A DNA stretch of 64,000 nucleotides from Paenibacillus sp. FSL R10-2734 (GTDB lineage Bacteria > Bacillota > Bacilli > Paenibacillales > Paenibacillaceae), in NCBI RefSeq assembly GCF_037963865.1, contig NZ_CP150170.1, positions 1,798,001-1,862,000 of the forward strand. Direction: 5' to 3'. The position numbers and the translations under genes were made by a program. Positions 32,740-41,436 of this stretch are shown piece after piece. The notes beneath the pieces are model-generated. The model was not told where the DNA came from, did not search any database, and saw only the letters and a list, made by a program, of their open reading frames with translations. How positions within the stretch are numbered: position 1 is the stretch's first letter; every line of letters starts with the position of its first letter.

Positions 32740-34034
32740 AGGAGACTTTGAAGCTCGTTGTCATCGGAGCGGGTTCATCATATACGCCTGAGCTTATTGA
32801 AGGCATCATCATGCATCACAAAGAGCTTCCCGTCCGCGAAATATGGCTGGTAGATATTGAGGCGGGAAGGGAAAAGCTACATACGATTGCGGAACTGAGC
32901 AAGCGCATGATTGCTGAGTCCGGACTGCCGATTACCGTGGCCCAGACGCTTGAGCGCAGGGAGGCCATCGCCGGAGCAGACTTTATCTGCACCCAAATCC
33001 GGGTGGGCATGCTGGAAGCGCGAAAATGGGACGAATTCATTCCACTTCAATACAATGTCATCGGTCAGGAGACGACGGGTCCCGGAGGGATGATGAAAGG
33101 CCTACGGACCATCCCGGTCATTCTGGATATTTGCAAGGACATCGAGGAGCTAGCTCCGGATGCCTGGTTGCTGAATTTTACGAATCCGGCTGGTATGGTG
33201 ACTGAAGCTGTTCACAAATATTCATCGGTAAAAAGCGTAGGCCTGTGCAACTCTCCGATCGGTTTTCAAAAGTGGCTCTCCGAATTCTTCGGACTTCCTA
33301 TGGAGAAGATCTACGCGGAGTTTGTCGGCATCAACCATCTGCACTGGGTATCCGATGTCGTGATTGACGGTAAGAGCAAGCTACAGGAGCTCATAGATTT
33401 CCCCCAGAGCTACAAGGCGAGCAATGTGCCGTTTGATTCCTGGGACTACCGTTTTCTGAATGCTTTGCAAGCCATCCCCTCTTATTACCTGAGCTATTAC
33501 TATCTGACGGACGCGATGCTTGCGGAACAGAAGGAAGCAGCAGCATCGACCGGATCGCGCGCTGAGGTAGTGAAGAAGGTGGAGGAAGAGCTGTTTGAGC
33601 TGTACCGGAACGCAGAACTGAAGGAGAAGCCAAAGCAGCTGGAGCAGCGCGGCGGAGCCTATTACTCGGAGGCGGCAGTGCTGCTAATGCGCTCCATTTA
33701 TAATGACTCCCGCGATATCCAGACATTGAATGTAAGGAATAACGGAATGATGGACTTCTTGCCGGACGATGCCTCCATTGAGGTGAACTGTTTGGTAACT
33801 AAACAAGGTCCGTTGCCGATTCCGCTGCGCAAAATTCCTCAGTCCGTCAAAGGCCTGCTGGCCGCGGTCAAGCAATACGAGAGCCTCACGATCGAGGCGG
33901 CTGTGCACGGAGACCGGGATATGGCCTTGCTGGCTATGGTTCATCATCCGCTCGTGCCTTCGGTCACCGTAGCTGAACAGCTGCTGGATGAAATGCTGGA
34001 GAAGAACAAATCGTTTTTGCCGTTGTTTCACTAG
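32736..34034 (+). CDS. GH4-family 6-phospho-beta-glycosidase (CelF/LicH/ChbF-like)
   Basis: GH4 enzymes cleave 6-phospho-disaccharides by a redox mechanism with NAD+ and a divalent metal. The 432-residue protein opens with LVVIGAGSSYTPELIEGI (nucleotide-binding), has QIRVGMLEARKWDEFIPL near 87, GQETTGPGGMMKGLRTIP near 111, LNFTNPAGMVTEAV near 145, CNSPIG near 170 with the metal-ligand Cys, and GINHLHWV near 197 with the His. Overlap with the kinase gene indicates coupled expression. The 6-phospho-beta-glucosidase/chitobiase branch fits better than the alpha-glucosidase or galactosidase branches, but the sugar remains unknown. Confidence 0.9.
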   Translation: MKETLKLVVIGAGSSYTPELIEGIIMHHKELPVREIWLVDIEAGREKLHTIAELSKRMIAESGLPITVAQTLERREAIAGADFICTQIRVGMLEARKWDEFIPLQYNVIGQETTGPGGMMKGLRTIPVILDICKDIEELAPDAWLLNFTNPAGMVTEAVHKYSSVKSVGLCNSPIGFQKWLSEFFGLPMEKIYAEFVGINHLHWVSDVVIDGKSKLQELIDFPQSYKASNVPFDSWDYRFLNALQAIPSYYLSYYYLTDAMLAEQKEAAASTGSRAEVVKKVEEELFELYRNAELKEKPKQLEQRGGAYYSEAAVLLMRSIYNDSRDIQTLNVRNNGMMDFLPDDASIEVNCLVTKQGPLPIPLRKIPQSVKGLLAAVKQYESLTIEAAVHGDRDMALLAMVHHPLVPSVTVAEQLLDEMLEKNKSFLPLFH

Positions 34035-34058
34035 AATCGTCCTGAGGAGGAAAAGCGG

Positions 34059-34985
34059 ATGAACACGGCCGAGAAACCGCGTAGATGGAAGAAATTTACC
34101 AGTCAATTGGATTTGCAGTCCATGGTTTGGCCGGGAATTATCTTTGTATTCATTTTTAGCTACATTCCGATGTATGGCGTGGTCATGGCATTCCAGCAAT
34201 ATGATATTTTTGGCGGCATTATGAAGAGTCCCTGGGTTGGATTTATGCATTTCAGAATGTTCTTCGAGGCGCCGGAGTTCTGGAATGTGATGCGAAATAC
34301 CATTGTGATTAGCTTGCTTAAATTGATTATCTCTTTTCCAGCCCCGATTCTTCTGGCACTGATGCTGAATGAAATCGGGAATATGGGCTTTAAACGCGTG
34401 ATCCAGACCGTCAGCTATTTACCTTATTTCCTGTCTTGGGTTATTGTATCCGGTTTTGTATTTTCACTGTTATCCGTTGACAACGGAACGGTGAACTATG
34501 TGCTGGAGCGATTCAACCTGGCCCAGGAGCCAGTTAACTTCCTGGCGTTACCCAAATACTTCTGGTCCATTCTAGTAAGTGTAAATGTGTGGAAGGAGGT
34601 CGGATTTGGGAGCATTGTTTATTTGGCTGCAATTGCAGGCATTGATCCGACCCTATATGAGGCTGCTTCTATAGACGGAGCAAGCCGGTTTAAGCAAATT
34701 CACTTGATTACACTCCCCAGCATTACCCCCATTATCATCATCTTTATGATTCTTGCCATCGGCAGTCTGCTCAGTGCGGGCTTCGAGGACATTTTGCTGC
34801 TGGCAACCAATCCTATTCTGCGACCCTACTCCGATGTTATCGACACCTATGTGTACCGTGTTGGGATTTTGAATGCCCGATTCTCTTATGCGACAGCGGT
34901 AGGGCTATTCAAAGCGGTGATCAGTGTCATTCTGCTAGTGATGGCCAACAAAATCGCCCGCCGGGCGGATGTTAGTCTCTGGTAG
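34059..34985 (+). CDS. ABC sugar transporter permease (LplB/YtcO-type)
   Basis: The 308-residue inner-membrane permease has about six hydrophobic segments. The EAA loop reads YEAASIDGASRFKQIHLITL near residues 200-219, which docks an ATPase not encoded here; a shared MsmX-like ATPase elsewhere is expected for this group. The N-terminal stretch IPMYGVVMAFQQYDIFGGIM is typical of the LplB group paired with large LplA/YtcQ-like binding proteins. It has AGGAGGAAAAGCGG in front of ATG. Confidence 0.9.
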   Translation: MNTAEKPRRWKKFTSQLDLQSMVWPGIIFVFIFSYIPMYGVVMAFQQYDIFGGIMKSPWVGFMHFRMFFEAPEFWNVMRNTIVISLLKLIISFPAPILLALMLNEIGNMGFKRVIQTVSYLPYFLSWVIVSGFVFSLLSVDNGTVNYVLERFNLAQEPVNFLALPKYFWSILVSVNVWKEVGFGSIVYLAAIAGIDPTLYEAASIDGASRFKQIHLITLPSITPIIIIFMILAIGSLLSAGFEDILLLATNPILRPYSDVIDTYVYRVGILNARFSYATAVGLFKAVISVILLVMANKIARRADVSLW

Positions 34986-35001
34986 GAACTACTACTCATA
35001 G

Positions 35002-35072
35002 CGAATGCTTCCGATGCAAGTTTTATTGCGATGTATGGACTGTAAGTAATGCTCCATAAAACTTTTAGGAGG
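35002..35072 (+). promoter_or_regulatory. Leader element (copy 2), relative of the one at 7955-8025
   Basis: The 71-bp segment starts CGAATGCTTCCGA, carries AAGTTTTATTGCGA and ends CATAAAACTTTTAGGAGG, at the same spacing as copy 1. AAGTTTTA can pair with the later TAAAACTT next to the ribosome-binding site, which would mask it. It lies between two permease genes of one operon, so it may set their expression ratio. Confidence 0.5.
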
Positions 35073-35080
35073 GGTGAACG

Positions 35081-35971
35081 ATGAGACTAAGCCTAGGCGA
35101 CAAAATCATGCAGCGGACTATTTATATCCTTTTGACGCTGCTGGCGCTACTCATGCTGTACCCGTTTTGGAACGCGCTCGTCATTTCCTTTAATCTAGGG
35201 AGCGATACGGCGCTCGGCGGTGTAACCTTGTTGCCAAGAGCATTTACCCTGGAAAATTATTATATTGTGTTTCAGGATCATCGCCTGCTGAATTCTTTTC
35301 TGATCACCATTCTTAGAACGTTGAGCGGCACAGTAGTGTCTGTCTTCTTCACGGCTCTGTTAGCTTACGGAATGTCTAAGAAGACATTGCTTTTTCGAAA
35401 ACAATATATGGTGTTCTTCATGATTACGATGTTCTTTAGTGGAGGGCTTATCCCTAGTTATTTACTAGTTCGTTCTTTGGGTATGCTGGACACCTTTTGG
35501 GTTCTAATTATCCCCGGCATCATCAGCGTCTGGAACATGATTGTCATCCGCACCTTCTTCAACGCTTTGCCGGAGGGACTAGAGGAGTCGGCCAAAATCG
35601 ACGGCTGCAGCAACTACGGCATTTTCTTCCGAATCGTCATTCCCGTCTCCGGCCCGGTGCTGGCTACAATTGCTCTATTTACTGCGGTTGGTTACTGGAA
35701 CGACTGGTTTACGGGAGCGATCTATATTACTAGTGACGATCTGCTTCCTATACAGACCCTGCTGCGGCAGGTTATGAACTCCAACATTATGACCCAAATT
35801 GGCTCATCGAATGCTATTGCGCTGGATCATATGAACCGAAATCGGACGATTACCACGAAGTCACTGACTATGGCTACGATGATGATCGCTACTATTCCGA
35901 TTATCCTGACGTACCCTTTTCTCCAAAAGTACTTTGTTAAGGGCGTAATGATCGGTTCATTGAAAGAATAG
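35081..35971 (+). CDS. ABC sugar transporter permease (LplC/YtcP-type)
   Basis: The 296-residue partner permease has about six membrane segments, the early block LYPFWNALVISFN near 22, the EAA-like loop ESAKIDGCSNYGIFFRIVIP near 183, and the group-typical end YPFLQKYFVKGVMIGSLKE. The ATG has AGGAGGGG nine bases upstream, provided by the leader repeat. It pairs with the permease 95 bases upstream and the binding protein 34 bases downstream. Confidence 0.92.
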   Translation: MRLSLGDKIMQRTIYILLTLLALLMLYPFWNALVISFNLGSDTALGGVTLLPRAFTLENYYIVFQDHRLLNSFLITILRTLSGTVVSVFFTALLAYGMSKKTLLFRKQYMVFFMITMFFSGGLIPSYLLVRSLGMLDTFWVLIIPGIISVWNMIVIRTFFNALPEGLEESAKIDGCSNYGIFFRIVIPVSGPVLATIALFTAVGYWNDWFTGAIYITSDDLLPIQTLLRQVMNSNIMTQIGSSNAIALDHMNRNRTITTKSLTMATMMIATIPIILTYPFLQKYFVKGVMIGSLKE

Positions 35972-36005
35972 CAGTCTCCATATTATGTAGAAAGAAGGGA
36001 AAAGA

Positions 36006-37652
36006 ATGGGCAATCGTATGAAATGGGTATCACTTTTGCTGACTTCGCTGGTGCTTCTTCTCGCTGCCTGTAGCGGAGGGGGAAATTCTAACACTTCACC
36101 AAACACAAGCGATAAAAATCTGAATACCGAGGTCGCCACAGATGACGGCAGCGGGATCAAGCCCGTCACCTTCAGCTTCTATGGAAACTACGACTGGCTT
36201 ACGACATCACCATGGGGGGATAATGAGGCGACAAAATGGATTCAGGAGAACCGTAAGGTTACAGTTAAACCGATTCAATCCGGAGGAGCGGCCGGAGAAA
36301 AGCTCAACACGATGATCGTCGGCGGCGATTTACCGGATGTCATCTTTACTGACCGGGGATCCTCAGTGGAACGGCTAGTGCAGGCAGGGCAACTCGTTGC
36401 GCTGGATGATTACTATGACAAGTATCCGAACTTCAAGAAATATGTGAAGGAATCCACCCTGAATTTGCTCCGTTCAGAAGACGGGAAAATCTATCAAATC
36501 CCGAACTGGTATACATCCGGACAATTTGGCAACGGCGGATGGATGGTGAATAAAGATATTTATAATGAGCTCGGTAGACCGGCGCTAGAGACCTTTGATG
36601 ATTTGTATCAATATTTACTCTTGGTACATGAAAAGTATCCGGATGTTGTACCTCTGGAGGTTGGTGAGAAGGGGGCAGGTCTGGAAATCATGTATGGCGG
36701 TTTTAAGGAGAACTCCACCAGTAAGTTCATTTCACTCATGGGATATCCGGAAGGCGACAAGCTGTCATCTATCTTGGACGATCCCGCTTACGAGGAGATG
36801 GTGCTGTATATCAATAAGCTGTATCGTGAGCGGCTGATTACGCAGGATGCACTGCAGCAAACCCAGGATGCGGTCAAAGAAAAGGTCAATACCAGCCGGG
36901 TAGCGGTCATGGTCGAATCCAATATCACTACGTATGGAGCCGAGGGACACCGGGCACTGACAGCGAGCAATCCAGACAGCGGTTATGAAATTATTATGCC
37001 GATTCATAAAGCTGGAATAGACAAAACAAAAGTGTTTGTAAGCGGTTTCGAGACACTGGGTTGGAACGTCAATGTCATTACGAAAAAGGCCAAGGATCCG
37101 GAGGCCATCTTCGCTTACTTTGACTGGATTACGGGTCCGGAGGGACAGAAGGTGCTTTTCTTCGGTCCTAATGGCTTGTACTGGGATGAAGAGGACGCGG
37201 ACGGAGCACCAATCCCGAACGAGAAATACAAGACGACACCTGCTAACGAGCGTACGGAAACGATGAGAAAATTCGAGGACTTTAACTGGGCGGGAAATAC
37301 GACCTTTATTGATACGGCGAAAATGAGCCTCGAGGCGCTGCTTTCCGCGAACCAGAAATCATGGGAGACAGTGGCGCAGTCCACGGTGACCTGGAAAACC
37401 GCGCTGGACATTACGGAATTTGTAAATACCGATCCGCTTCCGGATACGGAGATCGGCATCATCGCACAGAATGTCGGGGATATTTATACTCTTGCTTACG
37501 CACAGATGGTGCAGGCGAAGTCGGATGAAGAGGTATTATCGGCACTGGAGACAGCCAAAAAGAACACCCAAAAAGCGGGGCTAGATAAGCTGCTTGAGTT
37601 CAGAACCGAAAAATGGCAGGAAAATGTTAAGAAAATCAACCTGGCGAAATAA
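36006..37652 (+). CDS. Extracellular sugar-binding lipoprotein (LplA/YtcQ-type)
   Basis: The 548-residue family-1 solute-binding protein has a lipobox LLAAC near residue 22 after a hydrophobic signal, then a Ser/Asn-rich linker. The mature part starts FSFYGNYDWLTT near 56 and has the MIVGGDLPDVIFTDRGSS block near 100 common to this group. Size is normal for LplA-like proteins (about 500-560). It delivers an oligosaccharide to the permease pair encoded just upstream. An alternative start five codons in (ATG 36018) would shorten the signal slightly. Confidence 0.92.
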   Translation: MGNRMKWVSLLLTSLVLLLAACSGGGNSNTSPNTSDKNLNTEVATDDGSGIKPVTFSFYGNYDWLTTSPWGDNEATKWIQENRKVTVKPIQSGGAAGEKLNTMIVGGDLPDVIFTDRGSSVERLVQAGQLVALDDYYDKYPNFKKYVKESTLNLLRSEDGKIYQIPNWYTSGQFGNGGWMVNKDIYNELGRPALETFDDLYQYLLLVHEKYPDVVPLEVGEKGAGLEIMYGGFKENSTSKFISLMGYPEGDKLSSILDDPAYEEMVLYINKLYRERLITQDALQQTQDAVKEKVNTSRVAVMVESNITTYGAEGHRALTASNPDSGYEIIMPIHKAGIDKTKVFVSGFETLGWNVNVITKKAKDPEAIFAYFDWITGPEGQKVLFFGPNGLYWDEEDADGAPIPNEKYKTTPANERTETMRKFEDFNWAGNTTFIDTAKMSLEALLSANQKSWETVAQSTVTWKTALDITEFVNTDPLPDTEIGIIAQNVGDIYTLAYAQMVQAKSDEEVLSALETAKKNTQKAGLDKLLEFRTEKWQENVKKINLAK

Positions 37653-37698
37653 CTCTTGTTTGAAGGTTAAATAAGACTATGATGTGGAGGCGAGATTA

Positions 37699-39432
37699 AT
37701 GGCATTTGCGCTGAGATCGGGGTTCATAGCAGTGTTAAGCTTCGTGTTGGTTTCTTCGATAGCGGGTGGTTCCGTGCCGGCCCAGGCCGAGGAGGAGAGT
37801 AATCCCCCTTTCGAAACGGAAGTTATTGTACGGACCGTAAACCAGTTTAAGAACACGGCGGATGTCCAGAATTTCATCCAGCTATCCACAAGCTACGGTG
37901 TCGATGTCATCAGCATGAACGTGAAGCAGGATGAAGATGATGAGGTCCCGTCCGGAAGTGTATTTTATCAGAGTGACATTGCTCCGATCGCGCAAGGCTA
38001 CGAGAATTTCGATGCCCTGCAGGCTGTCATTACGGCAGCCCATGCCGCAGGAATCAAGGTTCATGCCTGGATTCCCCAGTTCCATGATCAGCAGGCCTTT
38101 TTGGAGCACGATGAATGGCAGATGCAGGCGCTGGTTGATGGGGTTCAGACTCCGTTTACAGGTTCTAATGGCAACGAATACTTTGTCAATCCGATTCACC
38201 ACGAAGTGCAGCAGTATGAGCGTTCCATCATTCAGGAAGTGATCGAGAATTATGCTGTTGACGGTGTTGTGCTAGACTGGATTCGCTTCGACAATTACAA
38301 CATGGACGTCAGTGATTACACGATTGCGAAGTATCAGGCTCAGTTCGGGTATTCACCGCTCAGCATTGATTTCGATACGGATTCGCCTCAGCGTGAGCAG
38401 TGGAATGAATGGAGGACCGATCAAATTGGACAGTATGTAGGCGATATTCGTGAGGGTATCACCCAATCTTCGAAGCCGGATGTGCAGCTCGGCGTGTATA
38501 TTTTGCCGCCAGAATTCATTGAGGTTGGACAGAATGTAGCCAAATTCAAGGATGATATCGACTTTGTTGCTCCAATGGCGTACTTTGATGACTGGGAGTT
38601 CAATAGTGATTGGGTATACAGCACTTCCTACGGAATCCTGAAGGATACGAGCGACCGGATCAGTGGCAGTGACGTGGAGATTGTAGCGACACTGGATAAT
38701 GACTGGACTGATGATCAATATCAGGAGATTTACAAGGGAATTCGCGAGAATTATCCGGATGTGAAGCGCCTTTCGTTCTTTGCCTACGGGGCCTGGCCAG
38801 AAGATGAATTGGCCAATATCAAGGAACGTGAAACCTGGCCGACGCCAGGCTGGACGGCTCCGGTAGAACAAGACTACCCGGCCCAGCTACCAGCCGGATG
38901 GAAGGCTCGAAATATCGGTTCCATGCCGGGGAACGCCACCTATAATTCTTCCAATAAGCAATTTACACTCAGCAGCAGCTCTACGGATATTTGGGGAAAT
39001 GGAGATCAACTGAATTATATATACCAATCCGTGAGAGGCAATGCGGAGATTATTGTTAAAGTGCAGTCCACTAGCCGATTGGACGGCTGGGCCAAGGCCG
39101 GCATTATGATTCGGGAGTCGCTGGATCATAATTCGAAGCACGCGGATATGATGCTTACCCCCGAGAATGGAGCAACCTTCCAGTATCGTGTAGAGACCGC
39201 GGGCAATATGGCCGACCATACTGCGGCTGCCTCGGCTCCAAGATGGCTAAAGCTGACCAGAAGTGGAAATACCTTCAAAGGGTCTATTTCGACAAACGGG
39301 AATAACTGGCAAACGGTCGGAACTGTTCAGATTCCGATGAGTAACAAGGTGTATATTGGCATAGCGCTCAGCAATCCGGGGGATGATTCGAGGAATAAGG
39401 CTGTGTTTGGAAATGTGAAGATTACAGATTAA
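37699..39432 (+). CDS. Secreted GHL10-type glycoside hydrolase with C-terminal beta-sandwich domain
   Basis: The start is ATG 37699 with TGGAGGCGAG upstream. A signal peptide ends near PAQA-EE (about residue 33), so the enzyme is released. Residues about 40-380 form a TIM-barrel-like domain of the GHL10/PF02638 kind, with GIKVHAWIPQFHD near 119 and GVVLDWIRFDNYN near 193, a segment where catalytic acids of such barrels lie. Residues about 395-577 form a separate beta-rich domain (DUF1349-like) with GWAKAGIMIRESLD near 465, likely a carbohydrate-binding part. Placed last in a sugar-import operon, it may release the imported oligosaccharide. Confidence 0.75.
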   Translation: MAFALRSGFIAVLSFVLVSSIAGGSVPAQAEEESNPPFETEVIVRTVNQFKNTADVQNFIQLSTSYGVDVISMNVKQDEDDEVPSGSVFYQSDIAPIAQGYENFDALQAVITAAHAAGIKVHAWIPQFHDQQAFLEHDEWQMQALVDGVQTPFTGSNGNEYFVNPIHHEVQQYERSIIQEVIENYAVDGVVLDWIRFDNYNMDVSDYTIAKYQAQFGYSPLSIDFDTDSPQREQWNEWRTDQIGQYVGDIREGITQSSKPDVQLGVYILPPEFIEVGQNVAKFKDDIDFVAPMAYFDDWEFNSDWVYSTSYGILKDTSDRISGSDVEIVATLDNDWTDDQYQEIYKGIRENYPDVKRLSFFAYGAWPEDELANIKERETWPTPGWTAPVEQDYPAQLPAGWKARNIGSMPGNATYNSSNKQFTLSSSSTDIWGNGDQLNYIYQSVRGNAEIIVKVQSTSRLDGWAKAGIMIRESLDHNSKHADMMLTPENGATFQYRVETAGNMADHTAAASAPRWLKLTRSGNTFKGSISTNGNNWQTVGTVQIPMSNKVYIGIALSNPGDDSRNKAVFGNVKITD

Positions 39433-39520
39433 GTCGATTGCAATCGCATCTCTACAGCATCATTCGATTGACAGCGTTAATATTCCATTGCTTGCCTAGA
39501 GAGCAGCCGAAGATTGGGAA

Positions 39521-39566
39521 AGAAGACATCCACCTCCGAAATACGGGTGAATGTCTTCTTTCTTTG
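39521..39566 (+). terminator. Intrinsic terminator of the sugar operon
   Basis: AGAAGACATCCACC (39521-39534) pairs with GGGTGAATGTCTTCT (39545-39559) and is followed by TTCTTT. Confidence 0.8.
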
Positions 39567-39604
39567 CTGTTTACACAGACTTCGGAATCAGAGGTAGCAT
39601 TTCC

Positions 39605-39925
39605 TCATAGTGTTCTGAAAATGTCATTTATCGTGTAATACAAAGCATTAAGTTCTTCCATATAAACTGTTTTTATTTTGGTCATATCAGGATTGTCACT
39701 TATCATTTCCATAAATACATCCGGATCATTAATGATACCATTAAGACTTGCGCGCTTTAACAATTCTGCATCGGAAATATCATCCTTAAACGATAATCTT
39801 AAGATTTCCATAGTGTCGTTTACAATACCTTTGAAATTTTCCTCTTCGCCATAGAAAGTTGCAATCTTATTTAAAAAATCTGCATATTTATCTGGTATTC
39901 TTGGATTTTCAGAAAAAGTTATCAT
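39605..39925 (-). CDS. Conserved-looking hypothetical protein (106 aa)
   Basis: The soluble, mostly helical, acidic 106-residue product (ITFSENPRIPDKYADFLNKI at the start) has no signal or membrane segment. ATG 39925 has AGGGAGAAG upstream, and codon use is AT-rich compared with the preceding operon. I do not recognise the family; the pattern of charged helices resembles small immunity or regulatory proteins, but nothing nearby supports that. It is isolated between the sugar operon and the iron island. Confidence 0.6.
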   Translation of the reverse strand: MITFSENPRIPDKYADFLNKIATFYGEEENFKGIVNDTMEILRLSFKDDISDAELLKRASLNGIINDPDVFMEMISDNPDMTKIKTVYMEELNALYYTINDIFRTL

Positions 39926-40130
39926 TTATATCTTCTCCCTACATAAATCAAATTTTTAAATAGTTTTAAGCAATTGGCCAGCCGATGAAATCATCTAAAT
40001 GTAGTCAGGAACATTATAATTGGATTTGGAACAATTGGCGGTTAAAAATGATACAGTAATAAGCTAGAGAGGTACTTTCAAGAATTGATTATCCATATAC
40101 AGGTGAGGAGTTTGCACAGAGATTCAAATA
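39926..40130. other. Intergenic region without recognised gene
   Basis: Short open stretches only; no frame with a ribosome-binding site was found. It contains AT-rich sequence that presumably carries the promoter of the 106-residue protein gene on the minus strand. Confidence 0.35.
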
Positions 40131-40176
40131 CGCGTTTAAGCCTTCTTCGCCCTTATAGTGGGAAGGTTTTTTGTTG
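40131..40176 (+). terminator. Dispersed terminator element, partial copy C
   Basis: CGCGTTTAAGCCTTCTTCGC and the end GGGAAGGTTTTTTGTTG match copies A and B; the left third (the TATAGCTGGCC part) is missing. No plus-strand gene ends nearby, so this copy is an orphan. Confidence 0.65.
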
Positions 40177-40206
40177 TTTATGCATATTTGCTAAAAGAAC
40201 ATTCAA

Positions 40207-40235
40207 TTGATAATCATTCTCAATACATATATAAT
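40207..40235 (+). promoter_or_regulatory. Fur-controlled promoter of the first AraC gene
   Basis: TTGATA (40207-40212) and TATAAT (40230-40235) are 17 bases apart. The Fur box TGATAATCATTCTCA (40208-40222) overlaps the -35 and the spacer, so iron-loaded Fur would exclude the polymerase. Confidence 0.8.
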
Positions 40236-40260
40236 TAATCCAAAGTAATGGGAAGCAGGG

Positions 40261-41286
40261 ATGAGCATGGAGCGTAGCAATGGTCTGAATGAAGAGGAAA
40301 CGATTGATGCCCATAAGACGCTTACATGCGAGGGGTTTAATTTTACTTACCAGCTGGATGGGAGCCACTTTGAGATAAAACCACCGGTCGAACTAGGGGA
40401 AGGTAGCTGCCGGAGCCTGCTTACGCATGGTTATCTTCAGATGACGGATTTTGATCTCCGATTTAACCGGGATATTGAAGCGAAGGGCGAGTTTAGAACA
40501 CCGCGTACGGAGCTTGTATTCTGCATGGGCCATGGAATTGAATGGGGAACCTCGCTTAAGCAGGACTATTTTGCCATAGGTACAGGAGAAAGTGCGCTGC
40601 TTCACGGCGGAGTAAGAAGTGAGAATTGCACGTACCTCAGCGGAGCGGGCTACCGATTCCTAAGCATAGATATGAGTCCGGCACAATTTGAGCGGATGAC
40701 CAGCGGCTTGACCGAGGATACACGGCTCCGAGCCGGAGGAGGAGCTGGTTTGTTTTTTGGCAAAAACGGTATCACACCATCTATCCGACTCATTCTGTCA
40801 CAAATTGCAGATTGTTCTTATAGTCAGGGTATGCGGGAACTCTATCTGGAAGGAAAAATGCTGGAACTAATGGCTGTCTATCTCAACGAATCTTTATATG
40901 AAGCTGATCGGATTTCCCACTCAGTCAAGCTATCTAGAGATGATATGGAGAGCCTGCGACTAGCCAAGGAAATTCTGCAACGTGATTATTTACATCCACC
41001 GACGCTAGCTGGGCTCTCTCGCATTATTTGCCTCAATGAGTTCAAATTGAAGAAGGGCTTTAAGGAAATGTTCGGTTATACTGTCCATGCCTATGTGATC
41101 GAACAACGGATGCAGAGGGCGCAGCAGCTGCTGGAACAAGGAAATGTGACTGTAAGTGAAGCAGCTTCCAGGGTCGGATACGGGAATGTCAGCCATTTCT
41201 CTGCAGCTTTTCGCAAAAAGTTCGGTGTGCGTCCAGGAGAATATTTGATCAGCAGTAGACAGCGTTCTGTAGGGACTTGGATGTAA
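40261..41286 (+). CDS. AraC-family regulator (YbtA-like, iron-responsive)
   Basis: The 341-residue protein has an N-terminal sensory domain of about 230 residues and a C-terminal double HTH: HPPTLAGLSRIICLNEFKLK near 245 and the ending EAASRVGYGNVSHFSAAF with FRKKFGVRPGEYL. Regulators of this type (YbtA, PchR) sense a siderophore and activate its uptake genes. The Fur-controlled promoter and the siderophore-type ABC pair downstream support this. The start is ATG 40261 or ATG 40267; the AGCAGGG upstream fits the second slightly better. Confidence 0.85.
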   Translation: MSMERSNGLNEEETIDAHKTLTCEGFNFTYQLDGSHFEIKPPVELGEGSCRSLLTHGYLQMTDFDLRFNRDIEAKGEFRTPRTELVFCMGHGIEWGTSLKQDYFAIGTGESALLHGGVRSENCTYLSGAGYRFLSIDMSPAQFERMTSGLTEDTRLRAGGGAGLFFGKNGITPSIRLILSQIADCSYSQGMRELYLEGKMLELMAVYLNESLYEADRISHSVKLSRDDMESLRLAKEILQRDYLHPPTLAGLSRIICLNEFKLKKGFKEMFGYTVHAYVIEQRMQRAQQLLEQGNVTVSEAASRVGYGNVSHFSAAFRKKFGVRPGEYLISSRQRSVGTWM

Positions 41287-41370
41287 TCACGTATCGGAAA
41301 TAGATGCTCCTGATTTGATTAATTATAATCCCGGAAGCGGTAGCAACCGTGAACAGCGTTCTTATACACT

Positions 41371-41407
41371 AGTGCACAGAGAATCATTCTCAGTGCACTT
41401 TTTTTGT
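41371..41407 (+). promoter_or_regulatory. Fur-like palindrome that is also a terminator hairpin
   Basis: Bases 41371-41399 form an almost perfect inverted repeat: AGTGCAC and GTGCACT outside, GAGAATCATTCTC at the centre, one A-A mismatch in each arm. It is followed directly by seven T. The centre matches the Fur core at 12 of 15 positions. It can act as the terminator of the AraC gene and as the Fur operator of the ABC genes. Confidence 0.7.
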
Positions 41408-41436
41408 GCGTAATTATCAAGAGTGGGGGAACAGCT

